Positions 35,306 to 45,791 are shown, counted from the first letter of the stretch. The stretch: DNA of 64,000 bases from Gemmatimonadota bacterium (GCA_003134685.1 PLCA01000005.1:124001-188000), one strand, 5' to 3'. Translations and numbers: made by a program. The notes: a model not told the origin generated them from the sequence alone.

Positions 35306-35941
35306 ATGTTTACCGGATTGATCGAGGCGGTTGGCGAAGTTGAGAGCGTGCGGCAGACCGATGCCGGACGCGAGCTTCGCATTCGCGCTCCGTTCACCGA
35401 TCTCAAGAATGGCGAAAGCATCGCCATAAACGGCGCCTGCCTGACTGTTCGTGAATTCGGCTCGGGCTGGTTCGACGCGGCCGCGGTCGTGACCACGCTC
35501 GAGCGAACCGCCATCGGCGACTGGAAGGCAGGAACACGGCTCAATCTCGAGAGGTCGCTGCGCTCCACAGACAGGCTTGGCGGACACATCGTGCAGGGTC
35601 ACGTGGACTGTGTCGGTGTCGTGGCCGCGGTCGAGCGCAGCACAGATGCGCTGCTCGTCGACCTTTCGCTGCCACAATCGGTCGAGCCGCTTTTCGTGCT
35701 GCACGGGTCGATCGCCGTCGACGGCGTCAGCCTCACTGTGAACGAGTTGAAGCCTGGCGGTTTGCAACTTTCGCTGATCGAGTACACCTTGCGTCATACC
35801 ACGCTGGGTGATTTGAAGCCGGGAGCCCGGGTGCACGTAGAGGCGGACGTAATCGCTAAACACGTGCGGCGACTTCTGGAGCCATACCTGCGCGAAGCGT
35901 CGGCGCTAAATTCGCTGGACGATTTTTCGCTGGACCATTAG
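35306..35941 (+). CDS. ribE: Riboflavin synthase, alpha chain
   Basis: This enzyme dismutates two 6,7-dimethyl-8-ribityllumazine molecules to riboflavin. The 211-residue protein has the two tandem lumazine-binding repeats. The first is MFTGLIEAVGEVE with NGACLTV, the second GGHIVQGHVDCVGVV with IAVDGVSLTVNEL and LIEYTLRHTTLGDLKPG. It begins on the base after the ribD stop and is followed after 7 bases by ribBA, a standard rib operon order. Confidence 0.95.
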   Translation: MFTGLIEAVGEVESVRQTDAGRELRIRAPFTDLKNGESIAINGACLTVREFGSGWFDAAAVVTTLERTAIGDWKAGTRLNLERSLRSTDRLGGHIVQGHVDCVGVVAAVERSTDALLVDLSLPQSVEPLFVLHGSIAVDGVSLTVNELKPGGLQLSLIEYTLRHTTLGDLKPGARVHVEADVIAKHVRRLLEPYLREASALNSLDDFSLDH

Positions 35942-35948
35942 AGGAATA

Positions 35949-37154
35949 ATGAATTTCGGAACAGTCGAGCAGGCAATTGTCGACATCAAGGCCGGCAAGC
36001 TGATCGTCGTCGCCGACGATGAGAATCGCGAGAACGAAGGAGACCTTATCTGTGCGGCCGAGCTGGTCACGCCGGAAATGATCAACTTCATGATCCGCAA
36101 GGCGGGCGGGTGGATTTGTCTCGCGCTGACCGGGGAACGCGCCGACCAGCTCGAGCTCGCTCAACAGAGCGAAGTCAACACCGACGAGTACCGCACTGCT
36201 TTCACCATCAGCATCGATGCGGACGAACGCTTTGGGATCACTACGGGAGTGAGCGCGCAGGATCGCGCCAAGACCATCCGTGTTGCCGTCGATCCCAGGA
36301 GCGTTCCCACCGATCTGCGCCGTCCTGGACACGTCCCTCCGCTCCGCGCTCGCGACGGAGGAGTACTCCAGCGCGTGGGCCACACCGAAGCGGCCGTTGA
36401 TCTCGCCCGCCTTGCCGGCCTCATTCCGGCCGGAGTCGTCTGCGAGATTCTGAGCGAGGACGGCTCGAGCGCCCGCCGCCCCGAGCTCGAGCGATTTGCG
36501 CAGGAGCACGGGCTCACATTCATCACGGTCGCGCAGCTCGTCGCGCATCGCCTTCAGACCGAGCGGCTCGTGCACCGTGTCGCCGAGGCTCGGCTTCCGA
36601 CGGAAGTGGGGATCTGGCGCGTCGTCGGCTACCGCAACGACGTCGACAAGCACGAGCATATTGCGCTGGTGTTCGGCGACGTCAAGCCCGACTCGAGCGT
36701 GCTGGTGAGAATGCACTCGAAGTGTCTCACCGGTGATGTCTTCCATTCTCTCCGCTGCGATTGTGGATGGCAGCTCGACACCGCGATGAAAATGATTGCG
36801 AAGGAAGGGAAGGGCGTGATTGTGTACCTCGATCAGGAGGGCCGCGGCATCGGCCTTCTCAACAAGCTCAAGGCCTATGAGCTTCAGGATCAGGGAATCG
36901 ACACCGTCGAAGCCAACGAGCGCCTCGGGTTTCCGCCCGACCTGCGCAATTACGGCATCGGCGCGCAGATCCTCCTCGACCTCGGGCTCAGGATCATCCG
37001 CCCAATCACGAATAATCCGCGCAAGCTCGTCGGCCTCGAAGGCTACGGGCTGACCATCGACGATCGAGTGCCGATCATCTCGATCGCGCACGACGAAAAC
37101 TCAAGCTACCTCGAAGCCAAACGGGCGAAGCTCGGACACCTCTTCGCTTCGTAG
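35949..37154 (+). CDS. ribBA: RibBA: DHBP synthase / GTP cyclohydrolase II
   Basis: A 401-residue fusion supplies both riboflavin precursors. The N-terminal RibB domain has VADDENRENEGDLICAAE, FGITTGVSAQDRAKTI, PLRARDGGVLQR and GHTEAAVDLARLAGL. The C-terminal RibA domain has the zinc-binding Cys set in HSKCLTGDVFHSLRCDCG, DQEGRGIGLLNKLKAY, the DLRNYGIGAQIL motif and TNNPRKLVGLEGYGL. Both domains look catalytically complete. GAGGAATA precedes the ATG. Confidence 0.96.
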   Translation: MNFGTVEQAIVDIKAGKLIVVADDENRENEGDLICAAELVTPEMINFMIRKAGGWICLALTGERADQLELAQQSEVNTDEYRTAFTISIDADERFGITTGVSAQDRAKTIRVAVDPRSVPTDLRRPGHVPPLRARDGGVLQRVGHTEAAVDLARLAGLIPAGVVCEILSEDGSSARRPELERFAQEHGLTFITVAQLVAHRLQTERLVHRVAEARLPTEVGIWRVVGYRNDVDKHEHIALVFGDVKPDSSVLVRMHSKCLTGDVFHSLRCDCGWQLDTAMKMIAKEGKGVIVYLDQEGRGIGLLNKLKAYELQDQGIDTVEANERLGFPPDLRNYGIGAQILLDLGLRIIRPITNNPRKLVGLEGYGLTIDDRVPIISIAHDENSSYLEAKRAKLGHLFAS

Positions 37155-37634
37155 ATGGCCGAGTTTCACGGATTGCCGAGCGGCGTTGGACGGCGCATAG
37201 TCGTCCTCGCCAGCCGCTTCAACGAGCCAATCGTTAAGAAGCTCGTCGACGGCGCTCTCGAGGCGCTGATCAAGTACGGCGTCGCGTTCGAGGACATCGA
37301 TGTCGTCTGGGTTCCGGGCGCCTGGGAGCTTCCCAGCGCCGCGCGCTGGCTCCTCGCCAGCGAGCGATACGACGGCCTCGTGGCTCTTGGAGCAGTCATC
37401 CGCGGCGAAACCGCGCACTTCGACTATATCGCTGGTGAAGCGTCTCGCGGACTGGCCGTGGTGAGCGCAGACTCGGAGATGCCCATCGGGTTTGGCGTGC
37501 TCACCTGCGATACCGACGAGCAGGCCGAAGCCCGCGCTGGTGGCGCGCACGGCAACAAGGGGTGGGACGCCGCGGTGGCCACACTCGAGATGGTCGACCT
37601 GCACAGTCGCCTGGATCCTGACGATGCGGATTGA
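37155..37634 (+). CDS. ribH: 6,7-dimethyl-8-ribityllumazine synthase
   Basis: RibH condenses the pyrimidine with 3,4-dihydroxy-2-butanone phosphate to form the lumazine used by riboflavin synthase. The 159-residue protein shows ASRFNEPIVKKLVDGALEAL, the turn VPGAWELPSAARWL, LGAVIRGETAHFDYIAGEA (catalytic His in the family) and GVLTCDTDEQA. It starts on the base after ribBA and overlaps nusB by 11 bases, completing the rib-nusB arrangement seen in many bacteria. Confidence 0.95.
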   Translation: MAEFHGLPSGVGRRIVVLASRFNEPIVKKLVDGALEALIKYGVAFEDIDVVWVPGAWELPSAARWLLASERYDGLVALGAVIRGETAHFDYIAGEASRGLAVVSADSEMPIGFGVLTCDTDEQAEARAGGAHGNKGWDAAVATLEMVDLHSRLDPDDAD

Positions 37635-38034
37635 ATCCCGCGCCCGCGCGCGGGCCCTTCAGGCGTTGTACGCGTGCGACATGAGGGGCGGAAAAAATCT
37701 TGATCGGGTCGCCTCCCAGGTGTGGGACGATCTCGCGGTAGCGCCCGAGGAACGGAGACTGGCTGGCCTGCTCGTGAGAGAGGTCGCGACCGCCGGCGGC
37801 GAGCTGGACGCGCGGCTCGCCGTTCTCACGACCAACTGGCGCCTCGAGCGGCTCGGCGCCATCGAAAGGTCGGTGCTTCGCCTTGGCGCCGCCGAGCTGA
37901 TGAAAGGAGAGACCCCGCCACGCGTCGCAATTCAGGAAGCTGTGAGGCTGGCCGAGCGGTTCGGAACCTCCGCGAGCGCCAAATTCGTCAACGGAGTTCT
38001 CGATGCCTTCGCGCGACAGGCCGGCATGATCTAG
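37624..38034 (+). CDS. nusB: Transcription antitermination protein NusB
   Basis: NusB works with NusE in rRNA antitermination complexes. The 136-residue all-helical protein begins MRIESRARARALQALYACDM and contains LTTNWRLERLGAIERSVLRLGAAEL and TPPRVAIQEAVRLAERFGTSASAKFVNGVLDA (split here by description only), the family-conserved C-terminal helices. The ATG at 37624 is within the ribH end. The next gene shares its last base. Confidence 0.93.
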   Translation: MRIESRARARALQALYACDMRGGKNLDRVASQVWDDLAVAPEERRLAGLLVREVATAGGELDARLAVLTTNWRLERLGAIERSVLRLGAAELMKGETPPRVAIQEAVRLAERFGTSASAKFVNGVLDAFARQAGMI

Positions 38035-39134
38035 TGCGGATACTCGTCCTCAACTGGCAGGATTACAAAAACCCGCAGGCTGGTGGTGCCGAGCTTCACC
38101 TTCAGGAAATCTTCAGCCGCATCGCCGCGCGCGGCCATAGTGTCGACCTGCTCTGCAGCTCCTGGCCGAACGCTCCCCAGCGCGAGAATCTGGACGGGAT
38201 CGACGTTCACCGAATCGGCGCGCGCCACACTTATCCATTTCTCGCCCGTGGCTATTACACGGAGAATCTCGCCCGCAACGACTATGATGTCGTGATCGAG
38301 GACCTGAACAAGGTTCCTCTCTACACGCCGTTATGGGGCGTGCGTAATCTCGTAGCCCTGGTGCACCATCTCTTCGGCGCGACTGCATTTCGCGAAGCTC
38401 CGGCGCCCCTTGCCGCCGCGGTGTGGCTCTCCGAGCGTCCGCTTGGAATGCTTTATCGGAACGTGCCATTCGAGGCCGTCAGCAGGAGCACGGCCGACGA
38501 CCTCGTGGCTCGCGGTATTCCGCGCAGCTCGATTCGTGTCATCTACAATGGCGTCGACTCGACCCGACTGACCCCAAACTCCGCGGAGCGGTCCGCGACG
38601 CCGCTCTTCGTCTATCTCGGGCGGCTCAAGAAGTACAAGCGAGTGGACATCGTCATCCGGGCGTTCGCCGGCCTCAACGTTCCGGAGGCGACCATGGAGA
38701 TCGCCGGAACCGGCGACTATCGCGCTCAGCTCGAACGTCTGGTAAAATCACTCGACCTGAGTAGCAGGGTAAAGTTTCTTGGCTTCATTCCCGAGGAGGA
38801 AAAGGTTCATCTTCTTCGTCGCGCGTGGGCCTCGACGTTGGCGTCGCCAAAGGAAGGGTGGGGAATCAGCAATCTCGAAGCTGCGGCGTGCGGAACTCCC
38901 GTGATTGCGGCCAACTCTCCGGGCATCCGGGAATCGGTGATCGATGGCGAGACCGGGTTTCTCGTAGACCCGGACGACCACCAGGCGATGACAGCGGCGA
39001 TGAGGGGGCTCGTACAGTCTCCGGATCTCGTCGACGTGCTCGGAACCGCGGCCCGGCGCTTCGCTGCAACCTTCACCTGGGATCGCTCGGCGAATGAAAC
39101 GCTCGCGCATCTGGAGGAAATCGTCGCGAAATGA
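38034..39134 (+). CDS. Glycosyltransferase, GT4-like
   Basis: The 366-residue protein has a GT-B fold. Its N-terminal acceptor domain reads ILVLNWQDYKNPQAGGAELH. The C-terminal Rossmann domain has VIYNGVDSTRLTP, FVYLGRLKKYKRVDIVI, EEKVHLLRRAWASTLASPKEGWGISNLEAAACGTPVIAA (the nucleotide-sugar site, with EGWGISNLEA) and GETGFLVDPDD. GTG 38034 overlaps the nusB stop. It has no membrane segment. The sugar and acceptor are unknown; an envelope glycan role is likely for the family. Confidence 0.9.
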   Translation: MRILVLNWQDYKNPQAGGAELHLQEIFSRIAARGHSVDLLCSSWPNAPQRENLDGIDVHRIGARHTYPFLARGYYTENLARNDYDVVIEDLNKVPLYTPLWGVRNLVALVHHLFGATAFREAPAPLAAAVWLSERPLGMLYRNVPFEAVSRSTADDLVARGIPRSSIRVIYNGVDSTRLTPNSAERSATPLFVYLGRLKKYKRVDIVIRAFAGLNVPEATMEIAGTGDYRAQLERLVKSLDLSSRVKFLGFIPEEEKVHLLRRAWASTLASPKEGWGISNLEAAACGTPVIAANSPGIRESVIDGETGFLVDPDDHQAMTAAMRGLVQSPDLVDVLGTAARRFAATFTWDRSANETLAHLEEIVAK

Positions 39135-39165
39135 CGCGCGTTAGCCAGAAGACAACGGATTTGGA

Positions 39166-40146
39166 ATGCCAGCGCCCAAGGTAACGGTCGGGGTACTACT
39201 CGACCGGCTGCGGGGATCGCTGCAGCTGGAGGAGATGGAGCCCGGTTCCGGACTCGATCGCATCGTTGGCAACCCCGAGGTTTCGAGCCCCGGCCTGGTG
39301 CTGGCGGGCTACGTCAAGCGATTCTCGGCGGAGCGCCTCCAGGTGCTTGGTGAAACCGAGATCACATACCTTCAGTCGCTCACTCCCCCGGATCGCAAGA
39401 AGATTCTCGAGCTGTTCTTTTCCTTCCCCATTCCCGCCGTATTCGTGACCAAAGGGCAGCGGCTGCCCGTTGGCCTCAAGGAGATCGCCAGCGCTGCTGG
39501 CGTTCCGCTCATCCGGACCAAGCTGAAAACGGCGGAGTTCTATCGGCGGATCAAGCCGGTGCTGGAGATGGAATTCGCGCCGACCGTCTCGCTTCACGGC
39601 TCACTCACCGATGTCTTCGGCGTCGGACTTTTCTTCACCGGGAAAAGTGGCATCGGCAAATCGGAATGCGTGCTCGATCTCGTCGAGCGCGGGCATCGCC
39701 TTGTCGCGGACGACCTCGTCATCACCAGCAAGCGCGGAAACGACGTTCTGATTGGGCGCGGCCATGAGCTGCAGCGTCATTACATGGAAATTCGTGGCGT
39801 GGGACTGATCGATATTCCGGCGATCTTCGGGATCCGCGCCGTCCGGCAGCAGAAGCGCATCGAGGTCGTGGTCCAGCTCGAGGAGTGGGATCAGCACGCC
39901 GTCGTGGAGCGACTTGGCCTCGATGTCGAGACCACGACGATCCTCGGCGTCGAGCTGCCCAAGATCACGGTATTTCTGAACCCCGGCAAGAACATCACGG
40001 TGATCGCCGAGGTCATCGCGCTGAATCACCTGTTGCGCTACTCCGGCATCAACGCCGCCGAGGCATTCAACGAACGGCTCGTCGGTCGCATGAAAACCGC
40101 GGCCGCGAGCAACATCCAGGCTTATCTTCAGGAAGATCATGAATGA
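39166..40146 (+). CDS. hprK: HPr kinase/phosphorylase
   Basis: HprK phosphorylates HPr on Ser46 using ATP or PPi and can reverse the reaction, coupling carbon status to PTS activity. The 326-residue protein has an N-terminal domain and a catalytic C-terminal domain with Walker A FTGKSGIGKSECVLDL (about 157-172), the RHYMEIRGVGLIDIP signature of the family and the C-terminal KNITVIAEVIALNHLLR. It leads the PTS cluster and overlaps the EIIA gene by 8 bases. The HPr gene in the same cluster carries the matching Ser46. Confidence 0.95.
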   Translation: MPAPKVTVGVLLDRLRGSLQLEEMEPGSGLDRIVGNPEVSSPGLVLAGYVKRFSAERLQVLGETEITYLQSLTPPDRKKILELFFSFPIPAVFVTKGQRLPVGLKEIASAAGVPLIRTKLKTAEFYRRIKPVLEMEFAPTVSLHGSLTDVFGVGLFFTGKSGIGKSECVLDLVERGHRLVADDLVITSKRGNDVLIGRGHELQRHYMEIRGVGLIDIPAIFGIRAVRQQKRIEVVVQLEEWDQHAVVERLGLDVETTTILGVELPKITVFLNPGKNITVIAEVIALNHLLRYSGINAAEAFNERLVGRMKTAAASNIQAYLQEDHE

Positions 40147-40543
40147 CGAAGTAGCTGGCGGCTCGGACAAACCGCGCGCGATAGTCGTTGGCCACGGAGA
40201 GTTCGCCGGCGGGTTGGTGTCCGCGGTCGGACAGATCTGCGGCCTGGCCGACAAGCTCGTCGTGCTCTCGATGATGGGCATGACGCCGGAAGACATCGAA
40301 GGCGCGCTTCGCGAGCAGATCGCCCTGACGGGTGCTCGCGTGATCTTTACCGATCTTCCGGCGGGAAGCGCGACTCTGGCCGCGCGGCGCATCGTCAGAG
40401 ACGACCCGGGGGTCGTCCTCGTGAGCGGAGTAAACCTCGCGACGCTGCTGGATTTCGTGTTCAACACGTCCGTCCCACCGACCGAAGCCGCCAGGGCGGC
40501 CGCCGAAAGAGGAAAGGCATCGCTGATCGTGGTCGGGCGCTGA
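40139..40543 (+). CDS. PTS mannose-family EIIA component
   Basis: The 134-residue cytosolic protein has the EIIA-Man fold with phospho-acceptor His19 in IVVGHGEFAGGLV and the segments VLSMMGMTPEDIEGAL, FTDLPAGSATLAARRI and VSGVNLATLLDFVF. It should receive phosphate from HPr and pass it to EIIB. The start lies inside hprK, and the stop shares a base with the EIIB ATG. It is shorter than E. coli ManX because EIIB is a separate gene here. Confidence 0.92.
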   Translation: MNDEVAGGSDKPRAIVVGHGEFAGGLVSAVGQICGLADKLVVLSMMGMTPEDIEGALREQIALTGARVIFTDLPAGSATLAARRIVRDDPGVVLVSGVNLATLLDFVFNTSVPPTEAARAAAERGKASLIVVGR

Positions 40544-41031
40544 TGGGAATTCACCTCTACCGTATCGACGACCGTCTCGTTCACGGACAGGTCGTCGTCG
40601 GTTGGGGCCAACCCCTCAATGCTCGTTTTCTGGTTCTTGTCGATGACCTGGTGGCATCGAGTGACTGGGAGAAGGAGCTCTACCGAATGGCCATTCCGCC
40701 CGAGATGGAGATCTATTTTGCCGACGTCGGCGGAGCGATCCGGGATCACGCGCGGTACGCGGCCGACCCACGGCCCGGACTTCTCATCACCGGCGACATC
40801 GCCAGCATGTACCGGCTGGTCAAGGGCGTGAAAGCGATCGGTAGCGTCAACCTCGGCGGCATCCACCACCGCGCTGGCCGCACCGCGAAGCTTCGCTACA
40901 TCTTTCTCACCCCGGGCGAAGAAGGGCAGCTGCACGATCTCGAAGCGGCAGGCGTCGAGGTGACGGCACAGGATGTCCCGTCAGCGCGCGCGGTCCCGCT
41001 CGCCGAAGTGCTCGAGGGAGAGTCACAGTGA
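40543..41031 (+). CDS. PTS mannose/sorbose-family EIIB component
   Basis: The 162-residue protein begins MGIHLYRIDDRLVHGQVVVGWGQ, in which His14 is the phospho-acceptor of the EIIB-Man family. It goes on with FLVLVDD, EIYFADVGGAIRDH and VNLGGIHHRAGRTAKLRYIFLT. It transfers phosphate to sugar bound by EIIC-EIID. It overlaps the EIIA gene by one base and the EIIC gene by four. Confidence 0.92.
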   Translation: MGIHLYRIDDRLVHGQVVVGWGQPLNARFLVLVDDLVASSDWEKELYRMAIPPEMEIYFADVGGAIRDHARYAADPRPGLLITGDIASMYRLVKGVKAIGSVNLGGIHHRAGRTAKLRYIFLTPGEEGQLHDLEAAGVEVTAQDVPSARAVPLAEVLEGESQ

Positions 41032-41711
41032 GTTTGATCGAGGCGCTTCCGATCGCCCTTCTTGGCGCATTGCTGGGTCTCGACGTCGTGAGCTTCCCCC
41101 AGGCGATGATATCGAGGCCAATCGTCGCGGCGACGCTGGCGGGCGCGTTCATCGGCCACCCACCGGCTGGCCTCCTCATCGGGGTGGTGCTGGAGATGAT
41201 CGCGCTCGACACTCTTCCATTCGGGGCTTCGCGCTACCCGGAGTGGGGATCGGCGGGCGTCGTCGGAGGCGCGCTCTTCGGAGCGCAGCCGCATGGAATG
41301 CCAGGCGCGCTTCCCGCTTGCCTGCTTGCCGCTCTGCTCACCGCCAGCATCAGCGGATGGAGCATGGTAGTGCTGCGGCGACTGATCGCGATGCGGCTCG
41401 AGCAAACGCGGGACAGGATTGAGGAAGGATCGCGGAACGCGCTGCTCTCGCTCCACCTGTCCGGCATGTCGATGGACCTGCTGCGCGGCGGTCTCGTGAC
41501 GATCACCGCCATGATGATCTTCGCCCCTCTCGTCCGTGCGATAGTCGCGATCTGGGGGAGTGACTCGGCGCCATCGCGCGCGGTCGTCGTGGTCATCGCC
41601 GCGATCGTCGCGGGCGCGGCGCTCTGGAAAGTCTTCCACTCAGTTCGACACGTGCTCTGGTTCTTCCTCGCCGGCCTTCTGGTCTGGGTCGGGTTGCTGG
41701 TGACGAGATGA
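41028..41711 (+). CDS. PTS mannose-family EIIC permease component
   Basis: The 227-residue membrane protein has six or more predicted membrane segments. Family-like stretches are ALLGLDVVSFPQAMISRPIVAATLAGAFIGHP (described in part) and LLIGVVLEMIALDTLPFGASRYPEWGSA, in which the FGASRYPEW motif is typical of EIIC-Man/Sor. It starts with GTG overlapping the EIIB stop. With EIID it forms the sugar channel. The sugar is not determinable. Confidence 0.88.
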   Translation: MSLIEALPIALLGALLGLDVVSFPQAMISRPIVAATLAGAFIGHPPAGLLIGVVLEMIALDTLPFGASRYPEWGSAGVVGGALFGAQPHGMPGALPACLLAALLTASISGWSMVVLRRLIAMRLEQTRDRIEEGSRNALLSLHLSGMSMDLLRGGLVTITAMMIFAPLVRAIVAIWGSDSAPSRAVVVVIAAIVAGAALWKVFHSVRHVLWFFLAGLLVWVGLLVTR

Positions 41712-42478
41712 CGGCCCCAACAAGCTCAGGGGCAGACCTGCCCGTGCGCGTCAAGTTCGCGATGTATTTCCGCCTCCTTGCCATGCAGGGGTCATGGAAC
41801 TACGAGACGCTGAATGGGACTGGAATCGGGTTCACCATGGAGCCCGCGCTCAGATACTTGCCGGGAGGAATTGACGGACCCGCGTATCGCGCCGCGCTGG
41901 CGCGCGAATCGCGCTATTTCAACGCGCACCCGTATCTGGCCGGAATTGCCGTCGGCGCACTGGTCCGGGCCGAGCTGGATGGGGTGGAGCCCGCGAGAAT
42001 CGAACGGTTTCGAACGGCTCTGGCTGGGCCTCTCGGAAGCGTCGGAGACCGGCTCGTTTGGGCGAGCTGGCTGCCGTTCTGCTCGCTCGTCGCGATCGGA
42101 GTCTATGGGGCCGGCGGCTCGCCCATGGGGGTCGTTGGTACATTTCTCTTGCTGTACAACGCCGGACATATCCTACTCAGGGCATGGGGACTTCGGATTG
42201 GTCTCTCGCGCGGTCTGCACGTCGCCTCGGCACTGGGGAATCCAGTGCTACGGCAGGGACCGCAGTACATCGGATGCGCTGCCGCGCTGGTGGCCGGGGT
42301 AGCGTTGCCGCTCGCGCTACAGCGAGTGGCGGGTCCCGGCCTCGGCCTCGTGGGCGGCATCATCGGGGCGGCGTTGATTGGGATCGTGCTTCTCGCGCGG
42401 CTTCGGGAGCACGCGGAAGGCTGGCGCATCGCTCTTGGAGTTCTCGCGATTTTCGTTCTCTACTCGGTCCTCACCTGA
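41708..42478 (+). CDS. PTS mannose-family EIID component
   Basis: The 256-residue protein has the EIID-type N-terminal amphipathic region (YFRLLAMQGSWNYETLNGTGIGF and EPALRYLPG) with HPYLAGIAVGALVRAELDG, then membrane segments in the C-terminal half. The MQGSWNYE and FNTHP/NAHPYLA patterns are diagnostic for EIID-Man. It overlaps EIIC by four bases and HPr by one. It lacks a long cytosolic insertion. Confidence 0.9.
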   Translation: MTAPTSSGADLPVRVKFAMYFRLLAMQGSWNYETLNGTGIGFTMEPALRYLPGGIDGPAYRAALARESRYFNAHPYLAGIAVGALVRAELDGVEPARIERFRTALAGPLGSVGDRLVWASWLPFCSLVAIGVYGAGGSPMGVVGTFLLLYNAGHILLRAWGLRIGLSRGLHVASALGNPVLRQGPQYIGCAAALVAGVALPLALQRVAGPGLGLVGGIIGAALIGIVLLARLREHAEGWRIALGVLAIFVLYSVLT

Positions 42479-42744
42479 TGCCTGAGCGCGAAGTAAGAAT
42501 CCTGAACAAGCTTGGCATACACGCCCGCCCCGCCGCCGAGATCGTGAAGACCGCGGGGAAATTCAAGAGCGCCATCACCATCGTGCGCGATGATCTCGAG
42601 GTCAATGCTAAGAGCATCATGGGTGTGATGATGCTGGCCGCGGAACACGGGGCCATGATAATCCTTCGGGCGATCGGCGACGACGCCGAAGCGGCACTTG
42701 ACGCGCTTTCGGCCGTGATCGCGAACAAGTTCGGAGAGAGCTGA
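42478..42744 (+). CDS. ptsH: Phosphocarrier protein HPr
   Basis: HPr carries phosphate from EI to EIIA. The 88-residue protein has the EI-dependent phosphorylation site His15 in LGIHARPAAE and the HprK target Ser46 in NAKSIMGVMMLA, both at the canonical numbers. A longer open frame upstream lies inside the EIID gene and is ignored. The ATG shares a base with the EIID stop, and EI begins right after its own stop. Confidence 0.96.
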   Translation: MPEREVRILNKLGIHARPAAEIVKTAGKFKSAITIVRDDLEVNAKSIMGVMMLAAEHGAMIILRAIGDDAEAALDALSAVIANKFGES

Positions 42745-44571
42745 GTGGCAAAGGGAATCGCGGGCACGCCGGCTTCACCGGGAATCGTGGACGGACAAGT
42801 CCACCTTCTCCGCTGGGAAGTTCCGGACGTGCGCCACCGCATCATTCCCGACGAAGCCATACCCGGGGAGATCAAGCGCTTTCACGCAGGGCTGGCACAG
42901 GCAAGGGAGAGACTACACCACGTGCGGGCGCGCGCCGAGAAGAACGCCGGTCCCGAGGAAGCGGCGATCTTCGACGTCCAGCTTTCGATTCTCGAGGACG
43001 GTGAGCTGCTGCGACAGGTCGAGGAGTTGATAACGCAGAACCTCGGCGCGGAAAAGGCATTCGATCTCGTCCTGTTCGAGTGGCGCCAGCAATTCGCGAG
43101 TCACGCGCGGCCGCTGCTGCGCGAAAGAGTCGGCGACCTCATAGACGTGCACATCAGAGTGCTCTCGATCCTGCTCGGGCTGCCGGATCATGATCCTGTC
43201 GATCTCCCGAAGGGATCGAACAGAATCCTCGTCACGCACGATCTCACGCCGAGCCTTACGGTACAGCTGGATCGCGAAGCGATCATCGGCATCGCGACGG
43301 ACGCGGGTACGCGTACGTCGCACGTCGCGATTCTCGCGCGATCGCTGGGGTTGCCCGCGGTCGTCGGACTCAGAGATGCAACCGAGCAGCTGACCGGAAA
43401 CGAGCACGTGATTCTCGATGGGACGTCAGGTATCCTGATCGTTGACCCCACGCCGTCGCAGATCAAGACCTACCGTGAGCGTCGCGCCATCGAGGCTCTG
43501 GAGGACAAGGAGCTACAGGCTCTCTCTGTCGCCGATTCCGTAACGCTGGACGGCCACTGGGTGACGCTGCGCGCCAACGTCGACCTACCCGAGGAAGCGG
43601 GGTTCGCGGCGCGGAGCGGCGCCGAAGGCGTGGGCCTCATGCGCACCGAGTTTCTGGTCGTCGGACGCGCGACCATGCCCGACGAGGAGGAGCAGTACCG
43701 TGCCTACCGGCACGTGGTGGAGGCGTTTGGCGGACGCCCCGTCGTGATTCGCACCTTCGACGTGGGCGGCGACAAGCTCCCGATCGGCAGCTACCAGACC
43801 GACCCCAATCCATTCCTCGGCTGGCGCGCGATCAGGATGTGCCTTGACGAGCCTGAGCTGTTCAAGACCCAGCTCCGCGCACTATTGCGCGCGGCGATGC
43901 ACGGCGACGTCAGGATCATGTTTCCCCTCATCATCACTCTCGACGAAGTCCTGCAGGCCAAGCACCTGCTGATGGAAGCGGCGACCGAGCTCGACGTGAG
44001 GGGAGTGCCGTACCGGCACGACCTTCCGCTCGGAATAATGGTCGAGACGCCGGCCGCCGCGCTCTCAGTGCATACTCTCGTCGATGACGTGTCGTTTCTC
44101 AGCATCGGGACGAATGACCTGGTCCAGTACACGCTCGCGGTTGACCGCGGCAACGCAAACCTCGCCTCGCGCTTTACCCCGCTCCACCCGGCGGTACTAA
44201 CGCTGATCAAGCGCATCGTCGATGTCGGCGCTGCTCATCGTCTCGAGGTCGCCGTCTGCGGCGAGATGGCATCCCAGCCGCTCATGGCGTTCGCCTTGAT
44301 AGGGTTGGGCGTCCGGTGTCTGAGTGTCGCCGGGAGGGCGGTGCCCCTGGTCAAGCGAATCGTCCGGGGCGTGAGCGCTGCCGTTGCCGCTGAAGCAGCG
44401 AATGCCGCGCTCGAATCCCGGACTGCCCGAGAGGCCGAAGGTGAGCTGCGGCGGCGGCTGATGACGGCTTTCGGAGACGCCCCATTCTTGCGCGATGGGT
44501 TGCCCAGCTTCGTCGAAGGAAATATCTTCGAAGGCTCCGGTGGGCTTAATACATCCTCGGCGCACGAATAG
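42745..44571 (+). CDS. ptsI: PTS enzyme I (phosphoenolpyruvate-protein phosphotransferase)
   Basis: Enzyme I takes phosphate from PEP and passes it to HPr. The 608-residue protein has the N-terminal [14 protein letters not shown] segment and the active-site His193 in [23 protein letters not shown] (described). The central and C-terminal PEP-binding barrel has [25 protein letters not shown], the [10 protein letters not shown] signature and a C-terminal [16 protein letters not shown] followed by VCGEMA. It starts with GTG directly after the HPr stop and ends the PTS cluster. The C-terminal tail is slightly longer than in E. coli (575 residues). Confidence 0.95.
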   Translation: MAKGIAGTPASPGIVDGQVHLLRWEVPDVRHRIIPDEAIPGEIKRFHAGLAQARERLHHVRARAEKNAGPEEAAIFDVQLSILEDGELLRQVEELITQNLGAEKAFDLVLFEWRQQFASHARPLLRERVGDLIDVHIRVLSILLGLPDHDPVDLPKGSNRILVTHDLTPSLTVQLDREAIIGIATDAGTRTSHVAILARSLGLPAVVGLRDATEQLTGNEHVILDGTSGILIVDPTPSQIKTYRERRAIEALEDKELQALSVADSVTLDGHWVTLRANVDLPEEAGFAARSGAEGVGLMRTEFLVVGRATMPDEEEQYRAYRHVVEAFGGRPVVIRTFDVGGDKLPIGSYQTDPNPFLGWRAIRMCLDEPELFKTQLRALLRAAMHGDVRIMFPLIITLDEVLQAKHLLMEAATELDVRGVPYRHDLPLGIMVETPAAALSVHTLVDDVSFLSIGTNDLVQYTLAVDRGNANLASRFTPLHPAVLTLIKRIVDVGAAHRLEVAVCGEMASQPLMAFALIGLGVRCLSVAGRAVPLVKRIVRGVSAAVAAEAANAALESRTAREAEGELRRRLMTAFGDAPFLRDGLPSFVEGNIFEGSGGLNTSSAHE

Positions 44572-44604
44572 TACGGCGTGCGACCGTTGCCACCCTTCAT
44601 CCTC

Positions 44605-44623
44605 AAATTCCTCAGAGGAATTT
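44605..44623 (+). promoter_or_regulatory. Palindrome covering the metK ribosome binding site
   Basis: AAATTCCTC (44605-44613) and GAGGAATTT (44615-44623) form a perfect 9-bp inverted repeat around a single A. The right arm contains the GAGGAA ribosome binding site, one base before the metK GTG at 44625. As RNA it would fold with a short stem and a loop of about five bases and hide part of the ribosome binding site. As DNA it could be an operator. No SAM riboswitch is present in the 53 bases available. Confidence 0.5.
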
Positions 44624-44624
44624 C

Positions 44625-45791
<1,167 letters not shown>

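Noticed and set aside
44572-44624. SAM riboswitch before metK
   Set aside because: Only 53 bases are available and no SAM aptamer core is present; a palindrome is seen instead.
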